Part shown: piece after piece, positions 1 through 12,300 of the stretch
Layout of the letters: each line of letters opens with the position of its first letter
How positions within the stretch are numbered: the first letter of the stretch is position 1
Origin: Zanthoxylum bungeanum
Taxonomy: Eukaryota; Streptophyta; Magnoliopsida; Sapindales; Rutaceae
Assembly: GCA_019454045.1 (NCBI GenBank)
Contig: SKCR01007813.1
Location: 558,001 to 622,000, forward strand
Direction of reading: 5' to 3'
DNA: 64,000 nt
The notes under the pieces: model-generated
Database searches by the model: none
Seen by the model: the letters and a program-made list of their open reading frames with translations, nothing else
Told to the model about the DNA's origin: nothing
Program-made: the position numbers and the translations under genes

Positions 1-1589
1 CAAAACTATTTTTTGACAACTTTTTCGAAACTTGAATTTTCCGAACCGAGTTTTATTCTTCGGTTTTACGACCCCAATGTATAACCAAAGCCACGGATAC
101 CACTTATCGTGATTTTCTTACCACTGAAGAGTGTTTATGAGGAAAATTTACTCTCTATTACTACTTGAATAAAATTTACAAAGATTACAAAACTTATACA
201 AAAATACCTCATACTTCACTCTCTAAGCTCTCTTACTTGGAGATTACACTCTAAGCTCTCTTACTTGGAGCTTCTTGTTGGGGATGAATATAGCTCGTAA
301 AAGAGCTTTCTATTTATAGCCAAAGCATTGATAATAATGACAACAAAAAATAATATAGTAGTTGGTGGTTACATCAAAACCTTGATAAATGGTGGATGTG
401 GTTGTTGCACCATCTTTTGACAAATGGTGATGGCATTAATGGAGATGGTAGCTAAATTCTTTCACATACCTTCCTCTCCGAGCCCCCTTTCTTCATCTTG
501 TTCGGCCAGTGACTCACCTGAAAAATTCTGACCGATGAGCTCACCGATCACAACCCATTTATCTTTCTATGTCTTTCGTCTTTTTTTTTTTTTTTGGTCT
601 AGATCAAATATGTTTTTTATTATGATTTTGGGTTATGGTTATTTTTTTGTTTACCTAGATCTTTTAATTTGTGGTTCCACTTTTGTCGTGGTAATTAAAA
701 TCCAACCATATCATAATATATGTTGGTGTTTTGATGACATTTTTTTCTTATCCTGTGTAGGTACATGAGATTTTACAATAATAAACAATGGATTTATGGA
801 ATCACCAGTAGATCCAATATGTTTTTATTTGGTTGTGTTTTATAATGAATCTATTTGTTATTATAATGACTTTATGTTTTACTTTGTGTGTTATGTTATT
901 CTCATATGCTCTTACGTTTGGATTCACCAACTCTTATTGAGAGGTTGGAAAACTTGACTGACCCCATAATACCTTTAGGCCTGCATATAGATTTAGGTGT
1001 GGGTCCGAGTCTCGAGCAATTATGTGGATTTTATAGTGCGCAAAGTTATGTTGTCAGACTTATTCTGACTAAACCTGAGTCTTAGGTTTTTTTTTTCTAA
1101 GTCTATTTTCTAGCTGATATAGTCGTGTATTTACCTTTTTATCTATGAATTAATTTCATATTTTAAATACCCAAAACACATTACTCCTACATTACTAAGA
1201 AACTAACAAGTGTATTATTATAAAAAAAATCATATAAAAAGAGAAGAAATGATAAAATCATATATATGTTATTGAGACAGAGAGAATGTTCTGAATGAGA
1301 AATAGAGGTAGAGAAAATGAAGTAAATGTGAGATTATCAGAGATGGTTAAATGTGATAAAAGCATACATATGTTTTGTTGGTTATTATTATATTGATAGA
1401 AAAACATAATAATGACTACTTAGAAAAAATGCTACTTTTATTAGTTTTATTAGTATGATTTTCGGATTTGTCATATCTCGAGGGATTGCAATCAAGTGAC
1501 GTATAGCTTAGCTCATTTTGCCTTTTGCGATAATGATCTTATGATTTGGATGAGAGATTTTTATTCCCAAATATATTGTTTTCATTGAG
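1..1589. other. AT-rich intergenic DNA, no gene recognised
   Basis: No reading frame here resembles a known protein. The stretch has a short direct repeat around 220-270 (a CTCTAAGCTCTCTTACTTGGAG-like unit twice). The open frames at 535-768 and 888-1085 show no domain or codon pattern that I recognise. It may be decayed transposon DNA, but I cannot name a family. Confidence 0.5.
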
Positions 1590-1603
1590 AGTGTATTATT
1601 TTT

Positions 1604-1780
1604 CGGTCCCCAATGGGCGTTGCTTGGTGGTGTAGGGTTCATGATCTCATCTTGAGGTCATGAGTTTGAATTCATGAAGTGTGTTTTTTGTAAGAACTTG
1701 AAATAGCTGGCGGTTTTACCTATTCCGCTTAAGCTCGGAAGGGATGGTTTGACGGCGGAGTTTCTAACGATTAAAAAAAA
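1604..1780 (+). mobile_element. SINE (tRNA-derived type) with target-site duplication
   Basis: About 177 bp beginning CCCCAATGGGCGTTGC and ending in a short A tail. Near the 5' end is a Pol III box A-like TTGCTTGGTGG, followed about 40 bp later by a box B-like GAGTTTGAATTC. It is flanked by direct repeats AGTGTATTATTTT at 1590-1603 and 1781-1793, as expected for target-primed insertion. A second, inverted copy of the same family lies at about 22500-22680: both share the CCCAATGGG start and the GACGGCGGAGTTT tail. A SINE fits the size, internal promoter, A tail and duplication. The parent tRNA cannot be told by eye. Confidence 0.75.
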
Positions 1781-1793
1781 AGTGTATTATTTT

Positions 1794-2761
1794 CCGATTA
1801 ATATATTATTTCTTTTATTAAAAAAATGCTTATTTTTGAAGGGAGAGCTGTAGTTAAGTGCCAAAATATACACACCTATGCCTAGTTTCACTCTTTTTTA
1901 ACCTCAGATGGAACTGGTTAACTTGGAAAATTAACCATGCAACAGAATTTCGTAACCTTGATTGCTCAAGTTTGGTTCAAGTTATGCTTCTTTATGCAGT
2001 AGTGGAGCTACAACTAAAGAGAGAGAGAGCAGGGCAACCGTCTCTGCTTAATTAAAAAAAAATAGTAAATATATTTTATAAATTAATAAAAAAATTTGAC
2101 TTGTTATTAAGATAATTTTGATTTTTCCATTTTAAAATACAAAGTATCTATAATTTTTTTGTAAAATTCAAATTTTATTTTTTGACTACGCCATCGCTTC
2201 TATGTTTTATTTTATTTACCTATTGATATTAATTTACTGTGTATGAAATTTATGTCTTCATGAGACATGACTTAATTATGTAGGGTTTATGATATATTTT
2301 TCAAATATCTTTCAAGTTCAAACTTTATCTGTCCCGTTTAAATCCGGGTTGAGTGGGAACAAAGTGGGTGAAAGTTATAAATGAGAAGTAAGTCTTCAGC
2401 AATACTCTACAACTTTTAATTTAGAAAAGATTTAGACATTTTGCAGTCCTGGGAGATGCTCTAAATAAGGCAAGAGTAGATGTGTGGGACCCAACTCTCC
2501 TAAAATTCAAACTAATGAAACAGTGCCAGCACACAAACTTGAAAAATGTCGTAAATCATTTCCAAATAAAAAAAAAAAAAAAAGGAAGAAGAAGGCGAGG
2601 CAAAGGCAAGACGCTTCATTTTTTCGATTTGTTTTCAAATCATTTCCAAGTTCCAACTCTCGCCGTTTTGATTTCTCACTCTCCTTAAACGCCGTCGTTC
2701 TACTATCTTCGTCAAAGCTTATTTTCGTTTCAGTTTAATTTCTGCTCGAGGGTTTGTTGCG
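1794..2761. other. Intergenic DNA and probable SYN4 promoter/5' leader
   Basis: AT-rich DNA with no recognised gene. The part after about 2560 is richer in C and T (CTCTCGCC, TTCTCACTCTCC) and probably contains the start of the cohesin-gene transcript. The open frames at 2482-2738 are driven by an A-rich run and look accidental. I cannot fix a TATA box or transcription start. Confidence 0.35.
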
Positions 2762-3244
2762 TGTGGGTGGCAAATTGTGTAAATTACGTCAACATGAAGC
2801 TGCTTTTGCTCAATTTCCTTGTCTGGCTTGATTAGGATTTTTTGTCTGTTGCTGATATGGGGTTATTTTTCTTCTGGTTATTGGTGGAATTTTAGGTTTT
2901 TTGGAGATCAGTTCGTTGAATAGATAATCAGGGTTTCTTTGTTGAAATTGCAAGGTGTTGTTGTTTTGGTATTTGTGTATTGAGAAGCTTATACGAGATT
3001 CTTGTGGGTGGCAAATTGTGTAAATTACGTCAACATGAAGCTGCTTTTGCTCAATTTCCTTGTCTGGCTTGGTTAGGATTTTTTTTCTGTTGCTGATATG
3101 GGGTTATTTTTCTTCTGGTTATTGGTGGAATTTTAGGTTTTTTGGAGATCAGTTCGTTGAATAGATAATCAGGGTTTCTTTGTTGAAATTGCAAGGTGTT
3201 GTTGTTTTGGTATTTGTATTGAGAAGCTTATACGAGATTCTTGT
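2762..3244. repeat. Tandem duplication (2 x about 241 bp) upstream of the SYN4 start codon
   Basis: The block 2762-3002 is repeated almost exactly at 3003-3244 with period 241. Both copies begin TGTGGGTGGCAAATTGTG and end in TTATACGAGATTCTTGT. I see only a few differences: one G/A change, a T/G change in a T run and loss of two bases late in copy 2. It lies 143 bp upstream of the ATG, so in the 5' leader or a leader intron. The near-identity indicates a recent event. Confidence 0.9.
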
Positions 3245-3386
3245 AACCTTTTCCAAAAAAAAAAAGCTTATACAAGATTCAAATTTAGTGTTTGTAGTTA
3301 AATTAGGGTTTTGTTAAGCTAAATTCGGCTTCAAGTGTAAATATTGGTGAATGAAAGCTAGGGCTTTTCTGGATCTGGGGTGAGAA

Positions 3387-6300
3387 ATGTTTTATTCACA
3401 GTTCATTTTGGCCAAGAAAGGGCCTTTAGGGACTATATGGATAGCGGCCCACTTGGAGAGGAAGCTCCGAAAGAACCAGGTGGCTGATACCGATATTGGC
3501 GTCTCTGTAGGTTAGTACTATTTATTATTTATTACTTCTAATTATGAAAGTCTCTCGTACTCTTTTATTTATTTTTATTTATTGTTTCTAATTGCTGAAT
3601 CAATTGAGTAATAATTGAAATCTTCAAGTTATTGAAAGTTATTGAATACATGTTGATGTTTTTAATTATCATAGTCTTACTGAGTGAATCTTACCTCGAA
3701 TAAGGTAAATTGTTGGATTTTCTCTGTACTTTTTAGTGGTAGATTTTTTCTTATTAAGGTATCGAAGGCGTACCATGGTAGAATTTCTATTCTGGAAAAA
3801 TGAACTGAAAGCTGAAGTGGTTTCTAGTTATTCATAACAATCTATAAAAATAACATTGAGAAAAAAAGTTGACTTGGAGATATTCTTAGTTAGTTTTTGT
3901 CTTGGCCCTCCCTGAAGCTTATTTTATTCTATAAACACAATGATTTTTGTTTTTGCTCTAATAGCAACCTGTAGTGTACTGCCAGTTAAGTCTGTTTTCT
4001 AACATTATGCATGCATTTCACATTATCATTGTCTATTTTATAGTGCATGATGCTGTAGGCTTCTTCCTTCTATACATAATTATTTTTAATCACTATTTGC
4101 ATCAATATATTATCACATTCAAATTGTGGAGGAAAAAAACATAGCATTACCTGCCTAATTAGTATTTAGCCATAGTGAATTTACCTTCTTTGAACTATAT
4201 AAAAATTTGGATGAGTAGTATTTCAGATTTGGTAAAGTTGTCAAAACTTATTATGGTCAAAGTTGTGAATATTTGGTGTAAGATTATCTATCACAACGGA
4301 AACTTAGAAGGATTTGATCTTGCAAATAGTAGATCAGCCTGGCAACATCATTGCAGTTTGCAATATGTAATCAGATACACATTTATTTGGTCAAAACGAC
4401 CAGATTTTCAGTATTTGATCTCAGAATCAGAATCGTTGTATACATTTTTAAATGGATGATATGCACCAATCACTGGTATGCAGTTGAGATGGCTTTACGC
4501 TTATTTGTCCAGAGACTGCACCTATGGACTGAGATATCAATCCCTGCTGTAGCCTTCTTCTTGCCTTTGTATGTTTCAACCCATCATTCTCATCCAATCA
4601 CCAGTTCACACTAGGTGCTTTCGGCATTCAATAAGTTAATTATTTCTTCTCTGTTGATGTGTACTTGAGCTTTTATCCTCCGCAGCTTTAGGGAGGGAGA
4701 CAGTTTTTCTGGACCTTTTATATCTATCCTAAGGGGTTTGGTGCGATGATAAATATAATGATCTAATTTTGCTTCAATCTGCCATTAATTGGTAATTGTT
4801 GCATTTGAGGAATGCCCTTAATTATCCAAGAAAAGAAAATTATTTAATATTTTGCATTTTTGTTTCAAATCTTAATTCTACTTCTTTCATTATTCTCGTT
4901 TCTTTTGCAAACTCTTATCTTTGTTCATCTAACATATAGTGTATTTGTTCATTTTGACCAGACTCTATCCTGTTTCCTGAGGCGCCTATTGCACTTCGAT
5001 TATCCAGCCATCTCTTGCTTGGTGTCGTGAGAATATATTCTCGAAAGGTGAGTTACCTTTTTGATGATTGCAGCGAGGCTTTGCTAAAGGTAAAGCAAGC
5101 TTTTCGCTCCACTGCCGTTGATTTACCACCAGAAGAATCGACTGCACCATATCACTCAATCACCTTGCCAGAGACTTTTGATCTTGATGACTTTGAGCTG
5201 CCAGATAATGACATTTTCCAGGGGTTAGTTCCAAATGATCCATTTTAGTTTAGTATTAGCTTTTGTGTTTTCTATTGAACTAAAAGTTAGTCTATTGAAC
5301 TACAGTAATCAGGCACAAGTTTTCTGACTTAGTGTTGACCATGAGAGATTGTAATTCCGTGGTTGAGCCATTCCTTTTAAGAGACTTGTGCTTAAAATAT
5401 AATACTATTTTGTCAGCATTGCTTGTGGGAGCCTTTTGTGGATATTTGACTGATATATTTACTAATAACTGAAGTGTTGACTTCCCACATGATCTGATAG
5501 ATATTATAATTAGCAGCATATTGATGAATTGTACTTGTGGTTAATTCTTGTTAATCTACATCTTGAAGATTGTTTCATCTACTTATTAACTTCTAATTCC
5601 TTCTGCAGTAACTATGTTGATCATCATGTCAGTATGAGGGAGCAAATCACCCTCCAAGATACCATGGATGGCATGGTTTATTCCACATCACAGTTTGGAT
5701 TAGATGGTAAGGACTTATTCATGTCATTGCCGGAATTGGATTCTTCGATGGTTTAATTATGTTCTAGACTTTTTACTTTTTGTTTATCTTCTTGACTTCT
5801 TCATTATTTTGTGCCTTGTTTTTAGAACGCTTCGGTGATGGTGATGCTTGCCAAATTGGTTTGGACCTTGATGAGGTAATTATTGTGCATACTTCATCTA
5901 ATTTTGGAAGTCATGTTCTTGAATTCTGATTTTCTTATTAGTCTGATAGATGTGCTGAATTCATAATGGCATCCCTTATCACGATACGGCAATAAATAGC
6001 CATTTTAAGTTGTGTGCATGTGATTCCTTCGACTAAATGTTTTTTTTATCCCTCTCTAGTTTCTTGTGTTGAGTGATGGAATAAATTGTATCCGATTTTT
6101 TTTTTTAAATGAAGAATTCTGGTAGCCTTTTTTCTTACTTTAAAACATTACATGAAATATTTGGATCAAATTTTTTCTGTGTTGGTCATTATTTTTATTT
6201 TTGTTTTTCCTTTGGTTAATCACAAACAGGACCTGTTATTAGACAAGGTTACAGCTGCAGGGCATGGAGTTTCAGAGTAAGCTCTTTATGTCTATGGTAT

Positions 6301-9300
6301 CACTCTCTGACTCCATCCATCAATCATCCCTTTGTTTGGAGACCTGATTTTATGATTATTTGGTGCGAGTAATTTATATCTAGGCTTTGCCATTTGGTTT
6401 TATCCTTGATAATGTCTTTCTGTATGTTTGTAAGTTTTATTTATCATTTTTTAGTCTTTGTTTTGGGTTGTGGACTGTACTAAGCTGTCACTTATAACAT
6501 TTAAATTTTACTAAATGTTTCAAGTGCTTAAGCATGAAACCATTAAGTGCAATTTTGAAGCTTTTTCTCTTGGTTTCCTTTTGCATGTTTGATAATTTGT
6601 TTTCATTAATAAGATAGTGAGAGTTGTATTGAGGAAGTTTCCTTCGTCTTGGTTAAACATACACAGAAACCCACTCAGTATATGAATGAAGAAAATATTT
6701 TCTTCTTATTTTTTTATGTGAACTTGCTGTATTTCTTTGAGCATGTGCTTTTTGCAATGCCATATTGTGCTTTGTTACATCAGGGATTGTTGCTGTTTAG
6801 GTTGACTCGGCAGTACAATTAACCTACCCTGATCAGTGAATTTTTATTCCGTATGCCTAATACTGTTTTAAAAGTCATGGTGCCCAGTCTATAGCTTCCT
6901 GGTTTGGTTATTCTGTGTAGTTGGCCCTTTAGATGCAAGATTTGTCAGTGGTGCTTGACTTTAGGATTTGAGAAGAGTAATGGCATAAATAACTCATTTG
7001 TGAAGGACATGTATATTTTTGTGATAGATAGGCTATTCCTTAATTGGCTGCAAGTGTTATCAAAGGCGCGCCTGAGGCGAGCCTAGGTAGAGGCGCCGGC
7101 CATTGCGCCTAGAGGGTGTCCAGGCGAGGCGACGTGTATCAGGCGTGCGCCTAGGCGATGAGGCGCGCGCCTGATGCCAATGATTGAGGCGCGCCTTAGG
7201 CGTCTGATGCCAAAAATCTTGGTTTTTGACCCGATTACGTTGATTAAAGCTCACTTTTTTTACTTTTTTTTGGTTTTTTTTCAGCAGAGAGAGTTAAAAA
7301 AAAAAGAATAATAATAACAATAAATCTCATAATTTAACTTAATTTATTTACTTTTGACATGACTCTTAGATAATTTGTTGGGATCGTTAAAAATTATAAG
7401 AAAAATTTATATTTTGTAAGATACAAATGTTTGCCATAATAATTAATAATAGATCATACATTTATAATTATTTGGGACATAATTTTAACCAAAAGATTAA
7501 ACTAGTCAATAACAAAATTGTATATAAGACAATATAAGTAAATATTAATATCTTAGTTATTATAGCAACTTAGTTATGAAAATAGTGATGTATATAATTT
7601 ATTGAGTGCAATAATTTATAAATGTTTTGTCATAATTTGGTCAAAATATTAAAAAATACTCAAAACAAAATGATTAGAAGAATATACATGTTCCTATTTT
7701 TAATTGAAAAATTATATATACAAATATGCGCCTCACATTCCTCAGGCGCGCGCCTTGCGTCTTGAGGCGCGCGCCTAGGCTCCTGGACCTTTTGCGCCTC
7801 GGTGCACCTTGCGCCTTTACTAACACAGGCTGCAAGGGGTGGAGGTATAATCTATTATCTGAGAAGGCTTCTTTGTATAAACAATAACTAGTAGGGGCCA
7901 AATTATGTATAACTAAGGTTAATTTCAAAAATACATATTATTTTCACATTATATTAATAAGATATTTATGCCCCTGATTGGCTGTTGTTGTAGGCTTAAG
8001 ATGCTGATTTATTCTAAAATGTTTAGAATGTTGAATGCCCTGATGTATCTTATTTTCTAATTGCAGTGCTGATCCTCAGGGGTCTCTCCAACCAATGACA
8101 CCTTGGGAACAAGATAATATAAGTGAGCAGATGAACGAAACTTCAGTAGCTAGAAGAGTGAATGACAGTGTAAATCAGGTAGATTTCAATGTTTTAATAA
8201 ATGATGGCCAAGTTATTCATTTTCGTCAATTTCTTGCTTATTAAATTGTCGTTGAAAATGTTTTATTTTGACATTATCTTTATCTTTTACTTGTGAACAA
8301 CAGCTTGAGTATGCTGATGCAGCATCTACTCCTGGATTGGTGCAAGAGTCAAACTCGTCCAGTGGTCAGAAGGCTCTGGCAAGTGATGATTGTTTTGAAT
8401 CTGATCACAATTCAAATGAATTGATGGCTACAGAGGGCAGAGCAAGTGCTTTAAGTAAGTCAGATTGTCATCACGAGAATACTCATGCTGCAGAGTGGCC
8501 TTTGCACAAGGATTCAAATCATGATACTGTGCAATGCATGCTTCCTGAGAAGAATGGCTACCATATCAGAGATGCAGAGGTCAAACAAGTAGAATCGTTT
8601 AGTGATATGCAGGACCCCAGTCGTGAAACTTGTCCAGGTAGCACCAATATGCCTGTATCAGAAGACTGTCTGGTGGATGATCAAGTATCAATTAAGGCCA
8701 AAACTGACAATGATGCTGAGATTACTGATAATGTAGCAGGACCAGGCTCTTTTGTGGTTGTTGATGCTCAAGTTGATGTTTGTGCGGAACATAAGAATCC
8801 TGATACCTTTAACAACCAGTATGCTCATGAAGAGATGGCATCTGTTGATATGAATGTGCTAAAACCATGCAGCTCCCGTCTTAGTGAACACATGTCATCT
8901 CCTGGACATGATAATTCAGTGGCTCAGAACTTACAATCTGTGGAAGTTGAGCCACACTCATCTGAAAGATCTAAAAGGAATCAGGTTTTTGTTGAGGTGC
9001 AAGGTTTGTATGGAAAATTGTATATGCAATTGATGTAAGTTACTGGCATAAAATTTTTATTCACTGATTAGACATTTTCTTTTTAATAGGTGAAGAGTGC
9101 CGTGTGACGGACATTATGCAATCTGAGAAAAGTCAGATATCAGGGCCCTCTGTATGTGGATATATTCAAGAAGATAACAGAACATTAGACGAGACATTGG
9201 ATAATGCAACTTCCAGTGATAATCAATTAAAAGAATTAAATCATTCCATGAGTTCTGATTTGCCTGCACCAGAAAAGCTACTGTCTGTACCAGAGGGCCT

Positions 9301-12300
9301 TCTTGATAAACCAAATGATTTGCTAGTTGATTCTACACCAGAAAAAGAAGTCTTAGCAGGGAGTGGTGGGGTTGATGCTGGAAACACACTTATTTCCGGG
9401 AAAAAGCGCAGTTACACAGAGAGTACAATAACGGCGGAGAGTTTAAACTCATCTGAATCCTTTGGGGTGGACAGATCTAAGACAAATTCCGAGTTTATCC
9501 CTGATGACGATGATTTGTTGTCATCTATTTTAGGTATCAAAATTTTTTCTTGTTGATTACAATAAATGAACAAAATATACATTCGGGTGTATTATGACTT
9601 TGGGAGTTTCTAGAGGTATATTGGCGTGTATGTTATCCTTCCACAAAATATGTTAATCACCGAATTGATTTACTCTTTGCTTCAGTTGGAAGAAAATCTT
9701 CCGTTCTGAAATTGAAGCCCACGCCACCTGTTCGTGAAGTATCATCTAGAAAACGTGCTCGGTCTGCACCCCAAACTAGTGCTTTGAAGAGAAAGGTTCT
9801 TATGGATGACACCATGGTTTTGCACGGCGAGTATGTTCTTGTTTCTGTACTTTCTCAAGCATATCAACTAATCCACTAGCTCCAGCTCCTGCTTATTCTT
9901 CTTCATTCAAGTTTCTCAGTTATCTGGTTTTTGAACTGGTTTTTTTACTCTTTAGTGAAAACACCTTTTTGTCTTTATACTAGCTTTGACAATGTGCATG
10001 CAGATTGCCTGACGGCTGAATTTTAGGGGCTGTGTAGAAAAGTTGGGAGTTTTTTCTTTACTTTTATTTTTTGTATAGCAGAGATTCTCCCTGATAATCC
10101 TTTTGAAATATTATTATCTTCTCTGATAATGTTTCCCTTCTGCTTTCAATATGTTTTCAAGGAGACAATTTATGATGATGGTTTTCCGTTTTGAGCCACT
10201 CTATCAGTGACAACTTGTTTGAAAAATATCACTTCACGTCATTTATGTTAGCTAAGGAGTCAGGAGAGATCTGATTGTTTTTTTTTTTACATTGTAACTA
10301 AGTACATTTTGGGGCAGTCGTTCCACTTTTTTTTTTTTGTGGTGTAATCAATCTAACCATGCTTGTGTTCATCTATTTTTCTTATGATTTCTTGCTTATG
10401 CTAGACCTTCCTCTTATAATTATCCACTGATATGTTCGCCTGCTGTGTTTCTGCAGTATAATACGCAAACAGTTGACAAATACTGAAGACATACGCCGCA
10501 TACGGAAAAAAGCTCCTTGCACTTGCCCTGAAACTTTGATGATTCAGATACAGTTCTTGGAGGATGATATTTTTAGTGAACCCATATTTACTGGTGAGTT
10601 TTGCTGCTGCCGTTTCAGGTGATGAAACCATTGATGTGCCCACTGGGAGGTTTCAGTCTAAACTGCTCTTCTTTGGTTTCAACATTCCTTTATTGTCATC
10701 ATTTCCTATTTGTAACATATAAGTGATAGTCATGCACTCTGCTGCTGAACCCTTAGGCCTTGGCATGGTTACCATTTCTCTCAACCTAATGACAACCACA
10801 ATTCCCTCTTGGCAATGGGGCATCTGATTTTGGTGGTGCAATGTTAATCTAGGTGACAGAAGTTCTTGTTGCCGAATATCAATTCCCAAATTATATTTAT
10901 GCATTATGTGTTGATTTAGTCTTCGCTCTGATGCTTCAAATTTGCACATGGTTTTGTAGGAATTTTTAACGTGTTATAACTAAATTAGTTGGTTTTGGTG
11001 TATCTTTCAGGTATGTTAGCTGAACTGACAAGTGTGCACTGTGAAACACATGATCTAAGCAAAATCAGTATTTCTGAAACGGATGAAAATAGTCGTTCTT
11101 TTGAAGTAGCAAATAATTTAGATTGCTCTATTACGCCCAACGTAATTGAAGGTGGTGGAAAGGAAGGGAGCAAAGAACCTGAGGTTTTCAGAAATAATGG
11201 TGAAACACAACCTGCTGAGATTCCCATTCAGACAGAGAGCCATCAAGATTTTCAATTAGGTGCTAACGATACTGATGCCCAAAGGCTTATAAATTCTGTT
11301 ATTGATGTAGCCGGGCTTGAAACAGTGCACAGTGAACCTTGTCTGCAGATGGATGCTTTGTGCTTGATGCCTGAGCTGGAGGTGGATACTCAACCTGTTG
11401 AAGTTATAGATAGAAACATTGAGGATATTGTTTCTGTTGAAACTGAAGCAAAAGGAACGGATGAGATTTTGGGGGAGGAAGGCAAAATTGGTGTATCAGC
11501 TGAAAATGGTGCTGATTTCCAGACAGATTGTCCAGCACTTACTGACATAGTGAATACTCAAGATGGTGCATCTGTAGAAACTGGGGTGTGCAATGACTTG
11601 GCTTCTGCACATCGTGACAATAGTAAGCTAGAGGTAATGAATGAGGAAGGAGATCTGGCTGCGGACTTGGGTTGTGATGGGAGGGACCCAACCTCTAATC
11701 ATATATTTGGTGAAGAACCTGTAATATATTCTACAAATTCAGTTGAACTTGGTGGAGATACTAGAAATGTTTCATTGGATGATGGAAAAAGTCAAGTTGA
11801 TTTGCAGAGTCCGATGGATGATGAAAAAATGTTTAGTGGTGTAAGTTGGACAATTGATCTACTTTTCATTTTGGATTTGCTTCTGAAGTGTTTGCAATTG
11901 TTTAGTGGGCTTTCCTTTTTCCTTTTCCATTTCTTTTAATCTCTTAAAAGTTTCGTGATGAATATTCCCCTGAGCTTGCTTTTTATTGATTTAAAGATTG
12001 CTTTGTTGCTGATAATTGTTACTCTTATTAGAACTGAGCAAGGATGGCAGTATTCTGGATTTGGATATTGTAATGGATATCCATTACTCATCCCTCTTCC
12101 TACTACCCATCCCTGCTCTCATGGATCTTCAAATCTTGAAAGTGCTTTGGGATTTGAATGGCAATTTTCCGGGTTTGGGTATGAAATGAATATCCATAAC
12201 CAGAAATTTGCCCCATCCCTAGATCTGAGGATTCCCATACATAGCTTTTGAGGCATGCCCTGATCACATTTTGCTTTATGGTGCAGAAATTTGAAGAAGT

